A DNA stretch of 64,000 nt from Desulfobotulus pelophilus (GCF_026155325.1 NZ_JAPFPW010000001.1:372001-436000); one strand, 5' to 3'. Shown: positions 38,230-46,884, counted from the first letter of the stretch. Made by a program: numbers and translations. Notes: a model not told the origin generated them from the letters alone.

Positions 38230-39051
38230 GTGAATCCCAGATTACTGCACGTTTATCAGAATACTCCCACAGGCAGGGAAGCCCTGCTCCAGACATCTTT
38301 TTTCTGCAGGATGATGGGCGCTGCCCCCGTGATTTATTTGCCGGAAAGCCCTAGATTTCTAATGTATTTCGAAAAAAAGGTGGTTCAGGTTGATCTGGAG
38401 GGTTTTCATGAAAACAGGGAAGGTGTCCGGGAATGGCGCTCACGGGCATCGGATATTCTTGCAGAAGCAGGGCTGGATGCCCACTTTTTGGAAATTCGCC
38501 ACAGAACAACACCGGATCTTCCTGATGTACCCGTGGATTTTGACTATATGACCTGCCCCGTTTCCCCCTTTCCCCGGTTTCCAGTTTATTCGGAGCTGGG
38601 AATGCGCAGATTGACAGCTGTAGCTCCTTTTACTTTACTGCTTCCTTCTCCTGTGGCCAGGGAATGGAAAAGTCTGGTGGTTTTTTATGAGGGTTCCGGT
38701 CAGGGGGAGGGTGTGCTGGCTGCCGCACTGATGATGGCCCGAAATGCAGATCTTCCCCTTGATCTGTTTACTTTCGGAAGTGCTGACAGTGTAAGAGATC
38801 TGCCTTTTGCTGGTGCTATCCGTCATATTTTTTCCGGTAATAAAAACGGAAAAAGAGAATCTTTGTGGATGAATGTCCCCCATGATGCCCTGGCAGTGAT
38901 GGGGGCTTCACATCGAAGCTGGCTGCGGGAGAGATTCGGCTTTACCCTTAAAAAGGAGTTCCGCCGCAGAATGGCATCGGCTCTTTTGCTGACGGGTCCG
39001 GTTGCCCAGGAGCGTTACATGCGTATCTGGGAAAGACGAATGGGTTCCTGA
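38230..39051 (+). CDS. Universal-stress-like protein of unknown function
   Basis: A 273-residue protein starting at GTG 38230 after AGGAGA. The region around LVVFYEGSGQGEGVLAAALMMARNADLPLDLFTFG resembles the UspA fold (strand, ligand loop, helix), but I see no clear ATP-binding GxxGxxG motif. Its place behind a ClC channel suggests a regulatory role in ion homeostasis. Its last 37 bases overlap the end of murI on the other strand. Confidence 0.5.
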   Translation: MNPRLLHVYQNTPTGREALLQTSFFCRMMGAAPVIYLPESPRFLMYFEKKVVQVDLEGFHENREGVREWRSRASDILAEAGLDAHFLEIRHRTTPDLPDVPVDFDYMTCPVSPFPRFPVYSELGMRRLTAVAPFTLLLPSPVAREWKSLVVFYEGSGQGEGVLAAALMMARNADLPLDLFTFGSADSVRDLPFAGAIRHIFSGNKNGKRESLWMNVPHDALAVMGASHRSWLRERFGFTLKKEFRRRMASALLLTGPVAQERYMRIWERRMGS

Positions 39052-39800
39052 AGCATGGTGCGGGCACTTATGGCGAACTGTTCTGTAATATCGGAAACAT
39101 AAAAACGGTGCAGGTTGGTTTTTTCCAGCTGAGCATCCATATCCGGGTGCTGACGGAGGTAGTCTGTTACGGTCTGTGCAACGCAGCTTCCGGAGTCAAT
39201 GATACGGACATGTTTGCCGATTTTCCGGTGGATGATTTTTTTGAGAATGGGATAATGGGTGCAGCCCAGAATAAGGCTTGTCACCTGCCTTGTTTTTAAA
39301 GGGTTGAGATATTTTTTGACAATCCGGACAGTTTCCGGCGTGTGCAGCCAGCCTTCTTCGACAAGCGGAACCAGGAGGGGGCAGGGTACGGAATGTACGG
39401 TGGCATCTGGACGCAGGGCTTTGATCTTGCTTTCATAAATACCGGAACGGATGGTTGCCCGAGTGCCGATTACGCCGATTCGTAAGGATCCTTTAGCATT
39501 GACGGCAGCCTGAACCGCAGGGTCCACTACTTCAAATACGGGCAGGTGGAAAGAGGCTGTAACGGCTTCCATGGCTGTACTTGCTGCGGAATTACATGCT
39601 ATTATAATAATCTTTGCACCGTTCTCAACAAGAAAACGGGTGTTTTCCATGGCGTATTGCCGAACGGTTTCAGGGCTTTTGGATCCGTATGGCATCCGGG
39701 CTGTATCCCCGTAGTAAAGAATATTGTATCCGGGAAGGGCCTGCATTATGGCGCGCACCGTAGTGAGGCCTCCGATACCGGAATCAAAAATACCTATCAT
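39015..39800 (-). CDS. murI: Glutamate racemase
   Basis: A 261-residue cofactor-independent racemase that makes D-glutamate for peptidoglycan. It has the N-terminal MIGIFDSGIGGLTT and both catalytic cysteines, in ACNSAAS and LGCTHYP. ATG 39800 fits the family start; a longer upstream frame is not homologous. It overlaps the plus-strand gene 38230-39051 tail to tail by 37 bases. Confidence 0.95.
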   Translation of the reverse strand: MIGIFDSGIGGLTTVRAIMQALPGYNILYYGDTARMPYGSKSPETVRQYAMENTRFLVENGAKIIIIACNSAASTAMEAVTASFHLPVFEVVDPAVQAAVNAKGSLRIGVIGTRATIRSGIYESKIKALRPDATVHSVPCPLLVPLVEEGWLHTPETVRIVKKYLNPLKTRQVTSLILGCTHYPILKKIIHRKIGKHVRIIDSGSCVAQTVTDYLRQHPDMDAQLEKTNLHRFYVSDITEQFAISARTMLQEPIRLSQIRM

Positions 39801-39861
39801 GAAAGTTGCTTTCAGTGCCTTTTTTCCGCAAGGTCGGAAAGGGGCTGGAAAGGATGGTTGG

Positions 39862-40131
39862 ATGAAATTTGATACCAATCCCATGCGCCAGGAAATATTT
39901 ACTCTGGGGCTGGAAGTGGATGTGATTTCCGCATATCTTTGTTGCTGTGGTCTTGCTGCTGACGGGGCTCTTTCCCGTGACCGCCTTCTGCATGTATGGA
40001 ACCAGGATGAAGGGGTTCTGGACATGGCCCTTGCGGTATTGGAGGCACGCAATATTGTCACCCTGTTCAGGCAGGAAAAAGGGGCCTGTTATCAGATACA
40101 TCCGCCGGAGCAATGGCTTGTTCCGGTCTGA
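39862..40131 (+). CDS. Small protein of unknown function, possible winged helix
   Basis: An 89-residue protein divergent from murI, starting at ATG 39862 after AAAGGAT. The pattern of helices ending in ALAVLEARNIVTLFRQ suggests a winged-helix-like fold, but there is no recognised motif. Its last 65 bases overlap the end of the YkgJ-type gene on the opposite strand, which weakens the call somewhat. Confidence 0.5.
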   Translation: MKFDTNPMRQEIFTLGLEVDVISAYLCCCGLAADGALSRDRLLHVWNQDEGVLDMALAVLEARNIVTLFRQEKGACYQIHPPEQWLVPV

Positions 40132-40531
40132 ATCCGGGTCTGGTTTTCTGCAGGGAGGCAAGGGTCTGGTTATAAACGGCCTGTGCAGGAGCCTTCTGGA
40201 TAATACCCGGGCAGGCATCACCCATCAGCTGCCAGTTGCCGGGCTGGCGGAGTACGGCAGGGATAAAGGGCCATTCGCGGCACATTCTGGGTTTTACGGG
40301 GTGGATGCTGCAGATGTGGTCTTTTTGAAAAATGCAGCGATTCTCTTCATCAACAGCCAGAACGGGTCCCCTGGCTGCCTCCTGGCAGCAGCTTTCCCGG
40401 AAAACGGTTTCAGAAAGACCGGTGAAACGGGCAATGGCATGAATATCCTCGCTGCTGACATAGGTACCGCCGAAGCCTTTGCAGCATTCGCCGCATTGTT
40501 TGCAATCAAAGACTGGATTTTCAAGTGACAT
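40067..40531 (-). CDS. YkgJ-type cysteine-cluster protein
   Basis: A 154-residue protein with CKQCGECCKGFGG near the N-terminus and CIFQKDHICSIHPVKPRMCREWPF further on, the zinc/iron-chelating cluster pattern of the YkgJ family. ATG 40531 lies inside the end of recR, an 11-base overlap that implies translational coupling. The role is unknown. Confidence 0.85.
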   Translation of the reverse strand: MSLENPVFDCKQCGECCKGFGGTYVSSEDIHAIARFTGLSETVFRESCCQEAARGPVLAVDEENRCIFQKDHICSIHPVKPRMCREWPFIPAVLRQPGNWQLMGDACPGIIQKAPAQAVYNQTLASLQKTRPGFRPEQAIAPADVSDNRPLFPA

Positions 40532-41123
40532 GACGTCGTGACTCCAATGCGCGTTTGAGTGTGACCTGGTCAATATATTTGAGATCCCCTCCCATGGGAA
40601 TACCCGACGCTATACGTGTGATGCGGACGGGGAGTCCTGCCAGCTGTTCTGCAATATAGGCCGCTGTGGCTTCACCTTCCACCGCCGTTCCCGTGGCCAG
40701 AATGATTTCCCGAATCTCTTCGGTTCGGGTACGGAGTAAAAGTTCCCTTATGCGGATGTCTTCCGGCCCGATGCCATCCATCGGAGAGAGGACTCCCTGC
40801 AGTATATGGTATACCCCCTTAAAACCGGAGGCTGCTTCCACAGCCATCATGTCTGCAGGTCTTTCCACCACACAGATAATTCCGGGGTCCCGTGCCGGGT
40901 CCCGACAGACAGGGCAAAGGTTGCTTTCGCTCAGGGCAAAACAGCGTGAGCAGAGACGCACATTGGCTTTCAGGGCAAGGATGCTCTGGGCCAGCCCCCG
41001 TACTTCATCCCCGGAAGCTTTCAGCAGATGGAGCGCCAGTCGTTCAGCCGTTTTCGGACCGATACCCGGAAGGGTGGAAAGTTGTCGGATAACCTGAAGA
41101 ACCGAAGGCGGGTAGTGCTGCAT
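40521..41123 (-). CDS. recR: Recombination mediator RecR
   Basis: A 200-residue protein of the RecFOR pathway that loads RecA at gaps. It has an N-terminal HhH (LSTLPGIGPKTAERLA), a C4 zinc finger (CSRCFALSESNLCPVC) and a Toprim domain (CVVERPADMMAVE). ATG 41123 gives the standard RecR length. It lies downstream of dnaX and ybaB in the usual order, but a terminator separates it from ybaB. Confidence 0.95.
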   Translation of the reverse strand: MQHYPPSVLQVIRQLSTLPGIGPKTAERLALHLLKASGDEVRGLAQSILALKANVRLCSRCFALSESNLCPVCRDPARDPGIICVVERPADMMAVEAASGFKGVYHILQGVLSPMDGIGPEDIRIRELLLRTRTEEIREIILATGTAVEGEATAAYIAEQLAGLPVRITRIASGIPMGGDLKYIDQVTLKRALESRRHVT

Positions 41124-41177
41124 AGGTAGTGCTGTCTTTCTCGGCCGGATCAGAAACAATTACTGGCAGAACCCAAG

Positions 41178-41214
41178 AAAAAGGTCCGTTGCGTCTTTGC
41201 TGCAACGGACTTTC
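41178..41214 (-). terminator. Rho-independent terminator between ybaB and recR (minus strand)
   Basis: A 12-base stem (41181-41192 with 41202-41213, one wobble). Read on the minus strand it is followed by CTTTTTC, as expected for termination downstream of ybaB. Confidence 0.75.
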
Positions 41215-41319
41215 TGTGAAAGAAGAACTCGCCGGTTATGGGATAAGGTTTTTCTGGCTGCAAGGCCGGGTAAAAAAACCTGTGCTGGAATGTGCAGAAC
41301 CGGAAAGGTTTGAAATGTA

Positions 41320-41640
41320 TCAGAATAGCCCAGGGATTTTCATGCCGCCGGTGAGCTGGCCCATGGCGGAAGACATCATTTCCTGGGATTTCTGAAGAGC
41401 ATCGTTTACGGCTGCAATGAGAAGATCCTGCAGCATTTCAATGTCTTCCGGATCGACAACTTCTTTTTCCACGTGGATGGAGAGGATTTGCTGTTTGCCG
41501 TTTGCCACGACACGAACCATGCCTCCACCGGCGGAGGTCTCAACGGTTTTGTCGGCCATTTCAGCCTGCATTTTCTCCATTTGCTGCTGGAGTTTTTGGG
41601 CCTGTTTCATCATCTGACCCATGTTCCCCATGCCTTTCAT
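41320..41640 (-). CDS. ybaB: Nucleoid-associated protein YbaB/EbfC
   Basis: A 106-residue DNA-binding protein with a methionine/glutamine-rich N-terminal helix ([15 protein letters not shown]) and the family's [14 protein letters not shown] strand. AGGAGG precedes the start, and it follows dnaX by nine bases, the standard dnaX-ybaB pairing. Confidence 0.95.
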   Translation of the reverse strand: MKGMGNMGQMMKQAQKLQQQMEKMQAEMADKTVETSAGGGMVRVVANGKQQILSIHVEKEVVDPEDIEMLQDLLIAAVNDALQKSQEMMSSAMGQLTGGMKIPGLF

Positions 41641-41649
41641 GACGCCTCC

Positions 41650-43611
41650 TTAAAGGAAAGAGATCTCAGCAACCCTGCCCTTGAAAATTTCCAGTGCGTC
41701 CTGCACAAGGGCATGGGTTGCCGCTTCATTCCGTAAAAGTTCTTTTTCAGACTGATTGTGAAGGGCTTCGGTACCATCTGCTCCCGTGGTTGTAATGGTA
41801 AGCTGCAGCGGATTCCCGAAAATTTCATGGATGAGTTGTTCCACAAGCTGGCGGGTTTTTTCATTGCTGAGCCTCGATACGGAATACCCCGAACCCTGAA
41901 CTTCCACTTCCATACTCTGATCGTCAAGCTTTTTCAAGGCTGTTTTGGTTGCAAGGAGCTCGCCCATGGACGGGCTGGCTTTGCGAAGCCGGGCAATGAG
42001 GAGTTTCCAGCCCTCTTCAGGATTGACAAGGTTGTTTGATTTTGCAGGCACATAATTTTTCGGGGAGGCCTGGGGGCTGTCCGCCTGGACTTGTCTGGTT
42101 TGGGGGGGCTCTGCTGTGACAGGCAGGGATACATTGCCCTGCGGTGGACTGTCCGGTCTTTTTGTGAAAGGAGGCGATGGGCGGATGGCATAGTCTCCAT
42201 AGGGTTGAGGGGAGGATGTTGCAGAAAGGAGATGGTGGGGGTGCTCTGAAACAGTCTCCGGGTCAAAAAGCGGCGGCAGGAACTGTTCGGTGGCGGTTTC
42301 ATGAGTTTCTGGTGTGGCAGGGTCTGCCAATGCAGGAGAGGGGATACCAAAGGCGTTGGGTGGGTGGCTGTCGACATTTGTTTTGTGATTGGCATGGATT
42401 TTATCCTCCATGCGTGCGGATTTTCTGCTGGAGAGGGGTGCATCCTGTTCAGACTTGTCGAGAATATCGTTACGCAGGGCATCCAGTCTTTCCACAAGGC
42501 GATCAATGGAAAGGGCAGGCTTGAGGCGCAGGCAGCGCAGCAGAAGGGTTTCCATGGCAATTCTGGGGTGGGATGCGTGCCGCAAGGTGTGCTCTTCAGC
42601 CATGAGCATGTCGAGAAGGCGGGAAAGATAGTGCGCCGATGCAGGGCCAGCCTGTTGAATGAGATCTCTGGCACTTGTTTCCGGGATATCCAGAAGTTCC
42701 ATGCAATTCTGATGGCTTACCTTGACCACCAGAAGATTGCGGATATGAGAGGCGATGTCTGCGTGAAACTTTTTGAAGTCCACACCCGCATCATGGAGTT
42801 CCCGGATAATGGAAAAAACGGTTTCCGTATTCCCATGAAGTATGGCTTCTGTTATTTGAAAGGACTGGCTTCGTGCGGCGATACCAAGTATGGCCGCAAC
42901 ATTTTCCCTGCTTCCCTGGGATGAGTCCAGCCCGGCTATGACCCGGTCGAGAAGGCTCAGGGCATCGCGCACGGACCCGTCTGCTTCCCTTGCGATCATA
43001 TCCAGCCCGTCATTGTCCAGCTCTACGGATTCGGCCTTGCAGAGGGTTGCAAGATGACTTGTCAGCAGAGGGGTGGATACTCTCCGCAGATCATGCCGCT
43101 GACATCGGGAAAGGATGGTCAAAGGGATTTTATGGGGTTCTGTGGTGGCGAAGAAAAAGAGAACATGGGCAGGAGGCTCTTCCAGTGTTTTGAGCAGTGC
43201 ATTGAAGGCTGCCGTAGAAAGCATATGAACTTCATCAATGATGTAGATTCTGTACCGGCTGTGGGCTGGCATATATCCAAGGCCTTCCCGCAGGTCTCTT
43301 ATCTGGTCCACGGAATTGTTGGATGCGCCATCGATTTCCATTACGTCCACACCGTTGCCTGCGGTAATTTCCCGGCAGGACCGGCATTGGTTGCACGGGT
43401 TTGGAGAGGGTCCTTCGGCGCAGTTCATGGCTTTTGCCAGAATGCGTGCAATGGATGTTTTACCAGTTCCTCTCGGACCACAGAACAGTATGGCATGGGC
43501 AATCCGGTCGGCAAGGATGGCATTCTGCAATGTCTGGGAGACATGTTCTTGAGCAATGATTTCTGAGAAGGATTGGGATCTGTATTTGCGGGCCAGCACC
43601 AGATAGGACAT
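41650..43611 (-). CDS. dnaX: DNA polymerase III subunit tau/gamma
   Basis: A 653-residue clamp-loader ATPase. Walker A GPRGTGKTSIA lies near residue 45, a four-cysteine zinc module (CAEG...CNQCRSC) near 64-79, the DEVHML Walker B near 125, and an SRC-type sensor (SRCQRH) near 168. The C-terminal third is a low-complexity tau tail. AAGGAG lies nine bases upstream. Before integration of the downstream element, tRNA-Ser and its terminator lay directly upstream. Confidence 0.96.
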   Translation of the reverse strand: MSYLVLARKYRSQSFSEIIAQEHVSQTLQNAILADRIAHAILFCGPRGTGKTSIARILAKAMNCAEGPSPNPCNQCRSCREITAGNGVDVMEIDGASNNSVDQIRDLREGLGYMPAHSRYRIYIIDEVHMLSTAAFNALLKTLEEPPAHVLFFFATTEPHKIPLTILSRCQRHDLRRVSTPLLTSHLATLCKAESVELDNDGLDMIAREADGSVRDALSLLDRVIAGLDSSQGSRENVAAILGIAARSQSFQITEAILHGNTETVFSIIRELHDAGVDFKKFHADIASHIRNLLVVKVSHQNCMELLDIPETSARDLIQQAGPASAHYLSRLLDMLMAEEHTLRHASHPRIAMETLLLRCLRLKPALSIDRLVERLDALRNDILDKSEQDAPLSSRKSARMEDKIHANHKTNVDSHPPNAFGIPSPALADPATPETHETATEQFLPPLFDPETVSEHPHHLLSATSSPQPYGDYAIRPSPPFTKRPDSPPQGNVSLPVTAEPPQTRQVQADSPQASPKNYVPAKSNNLVNPEEGWKLLIARLRKASPSMGELLATKTALKKLDDQSMEVEVQGSGYSVSRLSNEKTRQLVEQLIHEIFGNPLQLTITTTGADGTEALHNQSEKELLRNEAATHALVQDALEIFKGRVAEISFL

Positions 43612-43650
43612 GAGAAGAGCTCCTTGCCGTAAGTTTGTATTCCATAGACC

Positions 43651-43684
43651 CTAAAACAAAGAAACCCCGCCGTAAAGGCAGGGC
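43651..43684 (-). terminator. Terminator originally serving tRNA-Ser (minus strand)
   Basis: Stem CCCCGCC/GGCAGGG at 43665-43671 and 43677-43683, followed on the minus strand by TTTCTTTGTTTT. It now sits on the dnaX side of the integrated element, cut off from the intact tRNA gene at 54421-54512. Confidence 0.75.
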
Positions 43685-43707
43685 TTTTATTTGCACGGCA
43701 TTGTATA

Positions 43708-43723
43708 TGGCGGAGAGGGGGGC
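43708..43723. repeat. Left attachment site (displaced tRNA-Ser 3' end)
   Basis: ATGGCGGAGAGGGGGG is identical to 54420-54435. It continues into CCGCCGTCCAT, which makes an imperfect inverted repeat around the core, as expected for a tyrosine-recombinase crossover region. Confidence 0.85.
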
Positions 43724-43842
43724 CGCCGTCCATATGTTGCGCCATGCCGTTATGTGTAGTTAAAACCCTTTGGTTTTCAGGATGTTGTGTGTTTTTATGT
43801 GAAATGGTGTTGCATGATTTTTTCCTTTGTTCTACGTTTTGG

Positions 43843-43864
43843 CTTGGTACCGGACTTGGTACCA
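43843..43864. promoter_or_regulatory. Candidate integrase arm-binding site, left end
   Basis: Two GGTACC-centred boxes (CTTGGTACC and ACTTGGTACCA) in tandem. A copy differing at two of 22 bases lies at 54345-54366 near the right end in the same orientation. It abuts the integrase ribosome-binding site, which would allow self-repression. Confidence 0.55.
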
Positions 43865-43877
43865 TAAAGGAGCCGAA

Positions 43878-45062
43878 ATGAGAATACATGAAAAGCTAAG
43901 TGCTGCAAAGGTAAAATCCCTTCCCCCAGGAAGATATGTAGATGGTGGCGGTCTCCATCTTTTGGTGAGAAAGACCGGATCTCGTTCATGGGTTTATCGC
44001 TGGCAACGGTTGGGGAGGCAGCGGGATATTGGTCTGGGGCCATACCCTGATGTGTCCCTTAAGGCTGCACGGGAAAAGGCGGCTGAGCTACGGGCCATGG
44101 TACAGCGGGGCCAGGTTCCAGCCATTGAAAAGCCACAGCCGGAATTAACATTCGCTGAGGTTGCCCTTGCTTGCATAGAAAGCCGAAAGGCCGGGTGGAG
44201 CAATAAGAAACATGCCCAACAGTGGGAGAATACGCTTGCACAATATGCCTTTCCGGTGCTCGGGTCCATGGATCCAAGACACATCCAGGCACCAGACGTT
44301 ATCCGTGCTTTGAAATCCATATGGAATGATAAACCTGAAACCGCTTCACGGGTGCGTCAGCGGATTGAGACTGTTCTCGACCATGCAAGGGTAAAGGGGC
44401 TTCGGGAAGGGGATAACCCGGCTTCATGGAAAGGAAATCTTGACAGCGTTTTTCCAAAACGAACGGCAGTTGCTGGTGTCAAGAATTTTGAGGCTGTCCC
44501 CTTTACGCTGTTGCCGGGTCTTTATAAGAGTTTGAAAAAATCGGAATCTGCTTCCTCTTTATGTTTGCGCTGGATCATCCTTACTGCTTGCCGTTCTAAT
44601 GAAGGCCGTTCTGCCATGTGGTCTGAAATAACCATTGAGCGGGGTTGCTTGTGTTGGACAATTCCAGCAGCCCGGACGAAAACAAAGAGGCCGCATTCTG
44701 TACCCCTTACGGATGAAATGAAAAGCATCATTGAGAATGCCAAAAACTACGATGATAAAAGTGGCTTTATCTTCCCTTCTCCCAGCGGTTCAGTCCTTTC
44801 CGATGTTGCCGTATCCAAAGCCTTAAAAAGCAGATTGGAGCCAGACCAGAAGGGTACCGTGCATGGTATGAGGTCTTGCTTTAAAGACTGGTGCCTTGAG
44901 AAGCAGCCATTGATACCGGATCATGTTTCGGAAGCCTGCCTTGCCCATGTATCCGGGGATCGTGTCCGGGATGCTTATGCCCGGACAGATCTCCAAGACC
45001 AGAAGAAAGAGCTGCTTCACAGGTGGAATATCTTCTTGGTATCCGGAGAGAGAAGGGGGTAG
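43878..45062 (+). CDS. int: P4-type tyrosine integrase
   Basis: A 394-residue integrase with an N-terminal DUF4102 arm-binding domain (KLSAAKVKSLPPGRYVDGGGLHLLV), a SAM-like core-binding domain and a catalytic domain. The active site includes an Arg in TACRSNEGRS (about 236), HGMR (about 328) and the nucleophile Tyr in RDAYAR (about 365). ATG 43878 follows AAAGGAG. It lies just inside the left att site and directs integration into the tRNA-Ser 3' end. Confidence 0.93.
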   Translation: MRIHEKLSAAKVKSLPPGRYVDGGGLHLLVRKTGSRSWVYRWQRLGRQRDIGLGPYPDVSLKAAREKAAELRAMVQRGQVPAIEKPQPELTFAEVALACIESRKAGWSNKKHAQQWENTLAQYAFPVLGSMDPRHIQAPDVIRALKSIWNDKPETASRVRQRIETVLDHARVKGLREGDNPASWKGNLDSVFPKRTAVAGVKNFEAVPFTLLPGLYKSLKKSESASSLCLRWIILTACRSNEGRSAMWSEITIERGCLCWTIPAARTKTKRPHSVPLTDEMKSIIENAKNYDDKSGFIFPSPSGSVLSDVAVSKALKSRLEPDQKGTVHGMRSCFKDWCLEKQPLIPDHVSEACLAHVSGDRVRDAYARTDLQDQKKELLHRWNIFLVSGERRG

Positions 45063-45189
45063 TGTCGCACGTCTCAAAAACAGGATTTTTATCTTTTATA
45101 TACTTTTATTTCATACTGTTATGATCGTTGTTTGTTGCCGAAATAGTGTCGAAAAATTGTCGCAATGTAGTCTCAAAAAGGAGGTTTTT

Positions 45190-45363
45190 GTGGATAACAA
45201 GGACAGCAGGCAAGAAAAGGAACTTTCTTTCCCGCTGACAGAGGTGCAGAAAAAGGAGGCACTATCGGACAAGGAGAGGGAGGAAGAGCTTTCTTCCCTG
45301 TTAGCAGAGGCGAAGGAAAAGCTCAAAGCGATCAAGGAATACAGGGAAAAGATGGGGTGGTAG
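45190..45363 (+). CDS. Small charged element protein of unknown function
   Basis: A 57-residue, strongly charged, mostly helical protein starting at GTG 45190 with AAGGAGG five bases upstream. The glutamate/lysine pattern (KEREEELSSLLAEAKEKLKAIKEYREK) suggests a coiled coil. No family is recognised. It is convergent with hicB. Confidence 0.5.
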   Translation: MDNKDSRQEKELSFPLTEVQKKEALSDKEREEELSSLLAEAKEKLKAIKEYREKMGW

Positions 45364-45377
45364 TGCAAGAAGGAAAT

Positions 45378-45403
45378 AAACCCGCCCCTTGAGGGACGGG
45401 CCA
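45378..45403 (-). terminator. Terminator downstream of hicB (minus strand)
   Basis: An imperfect GC-rich stem, CCCGCCCC/GGGACGGG with a TTGA loop, followed on the minus strand by TTTATTT. Confidence 0.6.
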
Positions 45404-45406
45404 TGT

Positions 45407-45805
45407 CTAAGCCTGAGCGTTTTCTTCCAAGTAAGTTGATACGGCTTCCGCCAGTAGGCCGGATCTGGTTTTGCCATGCCTGCCCCGATAACTGTCAATT
45501 TCACGAAGGAGGCTTTCGGGAAGACTGATATTGACCCGGACGGACTTTTCATAGGAGCGCATTATCCTACTATCCAAGATCACCGGGACAACATCTCCCC
45601 CGTTTGTCTGGGACTTGATCTTTTCCCTTGGGGATGCCGTGGGTTTTTTGTCCAGACCAGCCAGGGAAGCAGCCAAGGCATCCGTGGCCATCCTGAAAGC
45701 TTCATCCCAATCCTTTCCAAAGGTGGCACATCCGGGGATGTCCGGGAAATAGACTTCCGTAAATCCTTCTTCGCCTACTTCAAAAACAGCATAATAGTAT
45801 TGCAT
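45407..45805 (-). CDS. hicB: HicB-type antitoxin
   Basis: A 132-residue antitoxin. The N-terminal degenerate RNase H-like domain (YAVFEVGEEGFTEVYFPDIPGCATFG) neutralises HicA. The C-terminal ribbon-helix-helix (SVRVNISLPESLLREID) binds DNA. It is encoded directly downstream of hicA, twelve bases apart, the usual hicAB order. Confidence 0.93.
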   Translation of the reverse strand: MQYYYAVFEVGEEGFTEVYFPDIPGCATFGKDWDEAFRMATDALAASLAGLDKKPTASPREKIKSQTNGGDVVPVILDSRIMRSYEKSVRVNISLPESLLREIDSYRGRHGKTRSGLLAEAVSTYLEENAQA

Positions 45806-45817
45806 GTGGCCCTCCTT

Positions 45818-45994
45818 CTATTTTATGCCAGCGGCTTTAAGGATCTTTTCCGCTGTCCCCTTTGGTATGTCCCGTGGATTTCTGGGGATTGGGATTCTGG
45901 GGAATCCCTCTTTCGTCCAGATTTCATGAACGCCGCCTTGCTCTTGCTGGAACCCTGCCTTTTTTAAGAGTCTTACCAGTTCACTTTTTTTCAT
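45818..45994 (-). CDS. hicA: HicA-type mRNA interferase toxin
   Basis: A 58-residue toxin with a dsRBD-like fold, expected to cleave mRNA. It starts MKKSELVRLLKKAGF and contains GGVHEIWTKEG, whose His aligns with the catalytic histidine of HicA, and the C-terminal PRNPRDIPKGTAEKILKAAG, typical of the family. It ends TAG at 45818. A 17-base inverted repeat lies 34 bases upstream. Confidence 0.9.
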   Translation of the reverse strand: MKKSELVRLLKKAGFQQEQGGVHEIWTKEGFPRIPIPRNPRDIPKGTAEKILKAAGIK

Positions 45995-46028
45995 GGATGT
46001 CAGAACCCTTTCTTTGAAAAAGAATAAG

Positions 46029-46071
46029 TGTGTAAAGACACAAAATCAAGCTTTTTTTGTGTCTTTACACA
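46029..46071. promoter_or_regulatory. Long palindrome upstream of hicA (probable HicB operator)
   Basis: TGTGTAAAGACACAAAA at 46029-46045 is repeated exactly in inverted orientation at 46055-46071, with nine bases between. Each arm itself contains a small palindrome (GTGT..ACAC). This is a natural target for a dimeric ribbon-helix-helix repressor such as HicB. Confidence 0.65.
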
Positions 46072-46182
46072 AACAGAACCCTTTTTCAGAAATACGGTTT
46101 ATTTTGGGTATACCCTTTGGACACCAAGAAAAGCCCATTGCTACACTTGAAAAAATCCCATAAAAACAAGTTTACTTTTTCC

Positions 46183-46216
46183 TTGACACCGCATCAGGTA
46201 AACCGTATATGTAAAC
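46183..46216 (+). promoter_or_regulatory. Strong promoter for the serine recombinase gene with repeat boxes
   Basis: TTGACA at 46183-46188 and TATATG at 46206-46211, exactly 17 bases apart. GTAAAC boxes at 46198-46203 and 46211-46216, and an inverted GTTTAC at 46170-46175, overlap the promoter and could be operator or res subsites. Confidence 0.65.
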
Positions 46217-46251
46217 CATGGTCTAAATAAACCAGACAATAAGGGGGAATC

Positions 46252-46884
46252 ATGGGAAACGGGAGCCGGGTGTTTGCATATCTTCGAGCATCGACAGCGG
46301 ATCAGGACGCAACCAGAGCAAAAAAAATGTTGGATACCTTTTGCCATGAGCAAGGGGCATCCATTTCAGGGTATTTTGTGGAAAATGCTTCGGGCGCAAC
46401 CCTGGACAGGCCGGAATTGATGAGGGCCTTGGCATTCATGCAGGAAGGGGATGTGCTTCTCCTTGAACAGGTGGACCGCCTCACAAGGCTTAAGTCTGCG
46501 GAATGGGAGAAGCTTCGGTCCATTATCGAGGGAAAAGGGATTCGTCTTTGTGCGCTGGATCTGCCCTTTACCTTCCCGGTGCTGGAAAAAAAGGAATCTG
46601 TTGCTGAGGATGATTTTCAGCAGCGTATCGTGGCAGCCATAACGGGGATGATGCTGGATGTTTTGGCGGCGGTTGCCCGAAAAGACTTCGATGATCGCCG
46701 GAGAAGACAAAAGGAGGGAATTGCCAAGGCGCAGGAGCAGGGGAAGTACGCAGGACGCAAGAAGGATGAACAAAAACGGAATCAGATCCTTGCATTACGG
46801 GAGAGGGGCTTGTCGTACTCTGAAATTGAAGATTTGCTTGCGTGTAGTCGCAGGACCATATCACGGGCGGTCAAAGGGGTTTGA
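46252..46884 (+). CDS. Serine recombinase (resolvase/invertase family)
   Basis: A 210-residue site-specific recombinase. The nucleophilic serine is in FAYLRASTADQ (residue about 15). The catalytic-domain EQVDRLTRL and a C-terminal helix-turn-helix (GLSYSEIEDLLACSRRTISRAVKG) follow. AAGGGGGA precedes the start. It could resolve multimers or invert a segment in the element. Confidence 0.92.
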   Translation: MGNGSRVFAYLRASTADQDATRAKKMLDTFCHEQGASISGYFVENASGATLDRPELMRALAFMQEGDVLLLEQVDRLTRLKSAEWEKLRSIIEGKGIRLCALDLPFTFPVLEKKESVAEDDFQQRIVAAITGMMLDVLAAVARKDFDDRRRRQKEGIAKAQEQGKYAGRKKDEQKRNQILALRERGLSYSEIEDLLACSRRTISRAVKGV

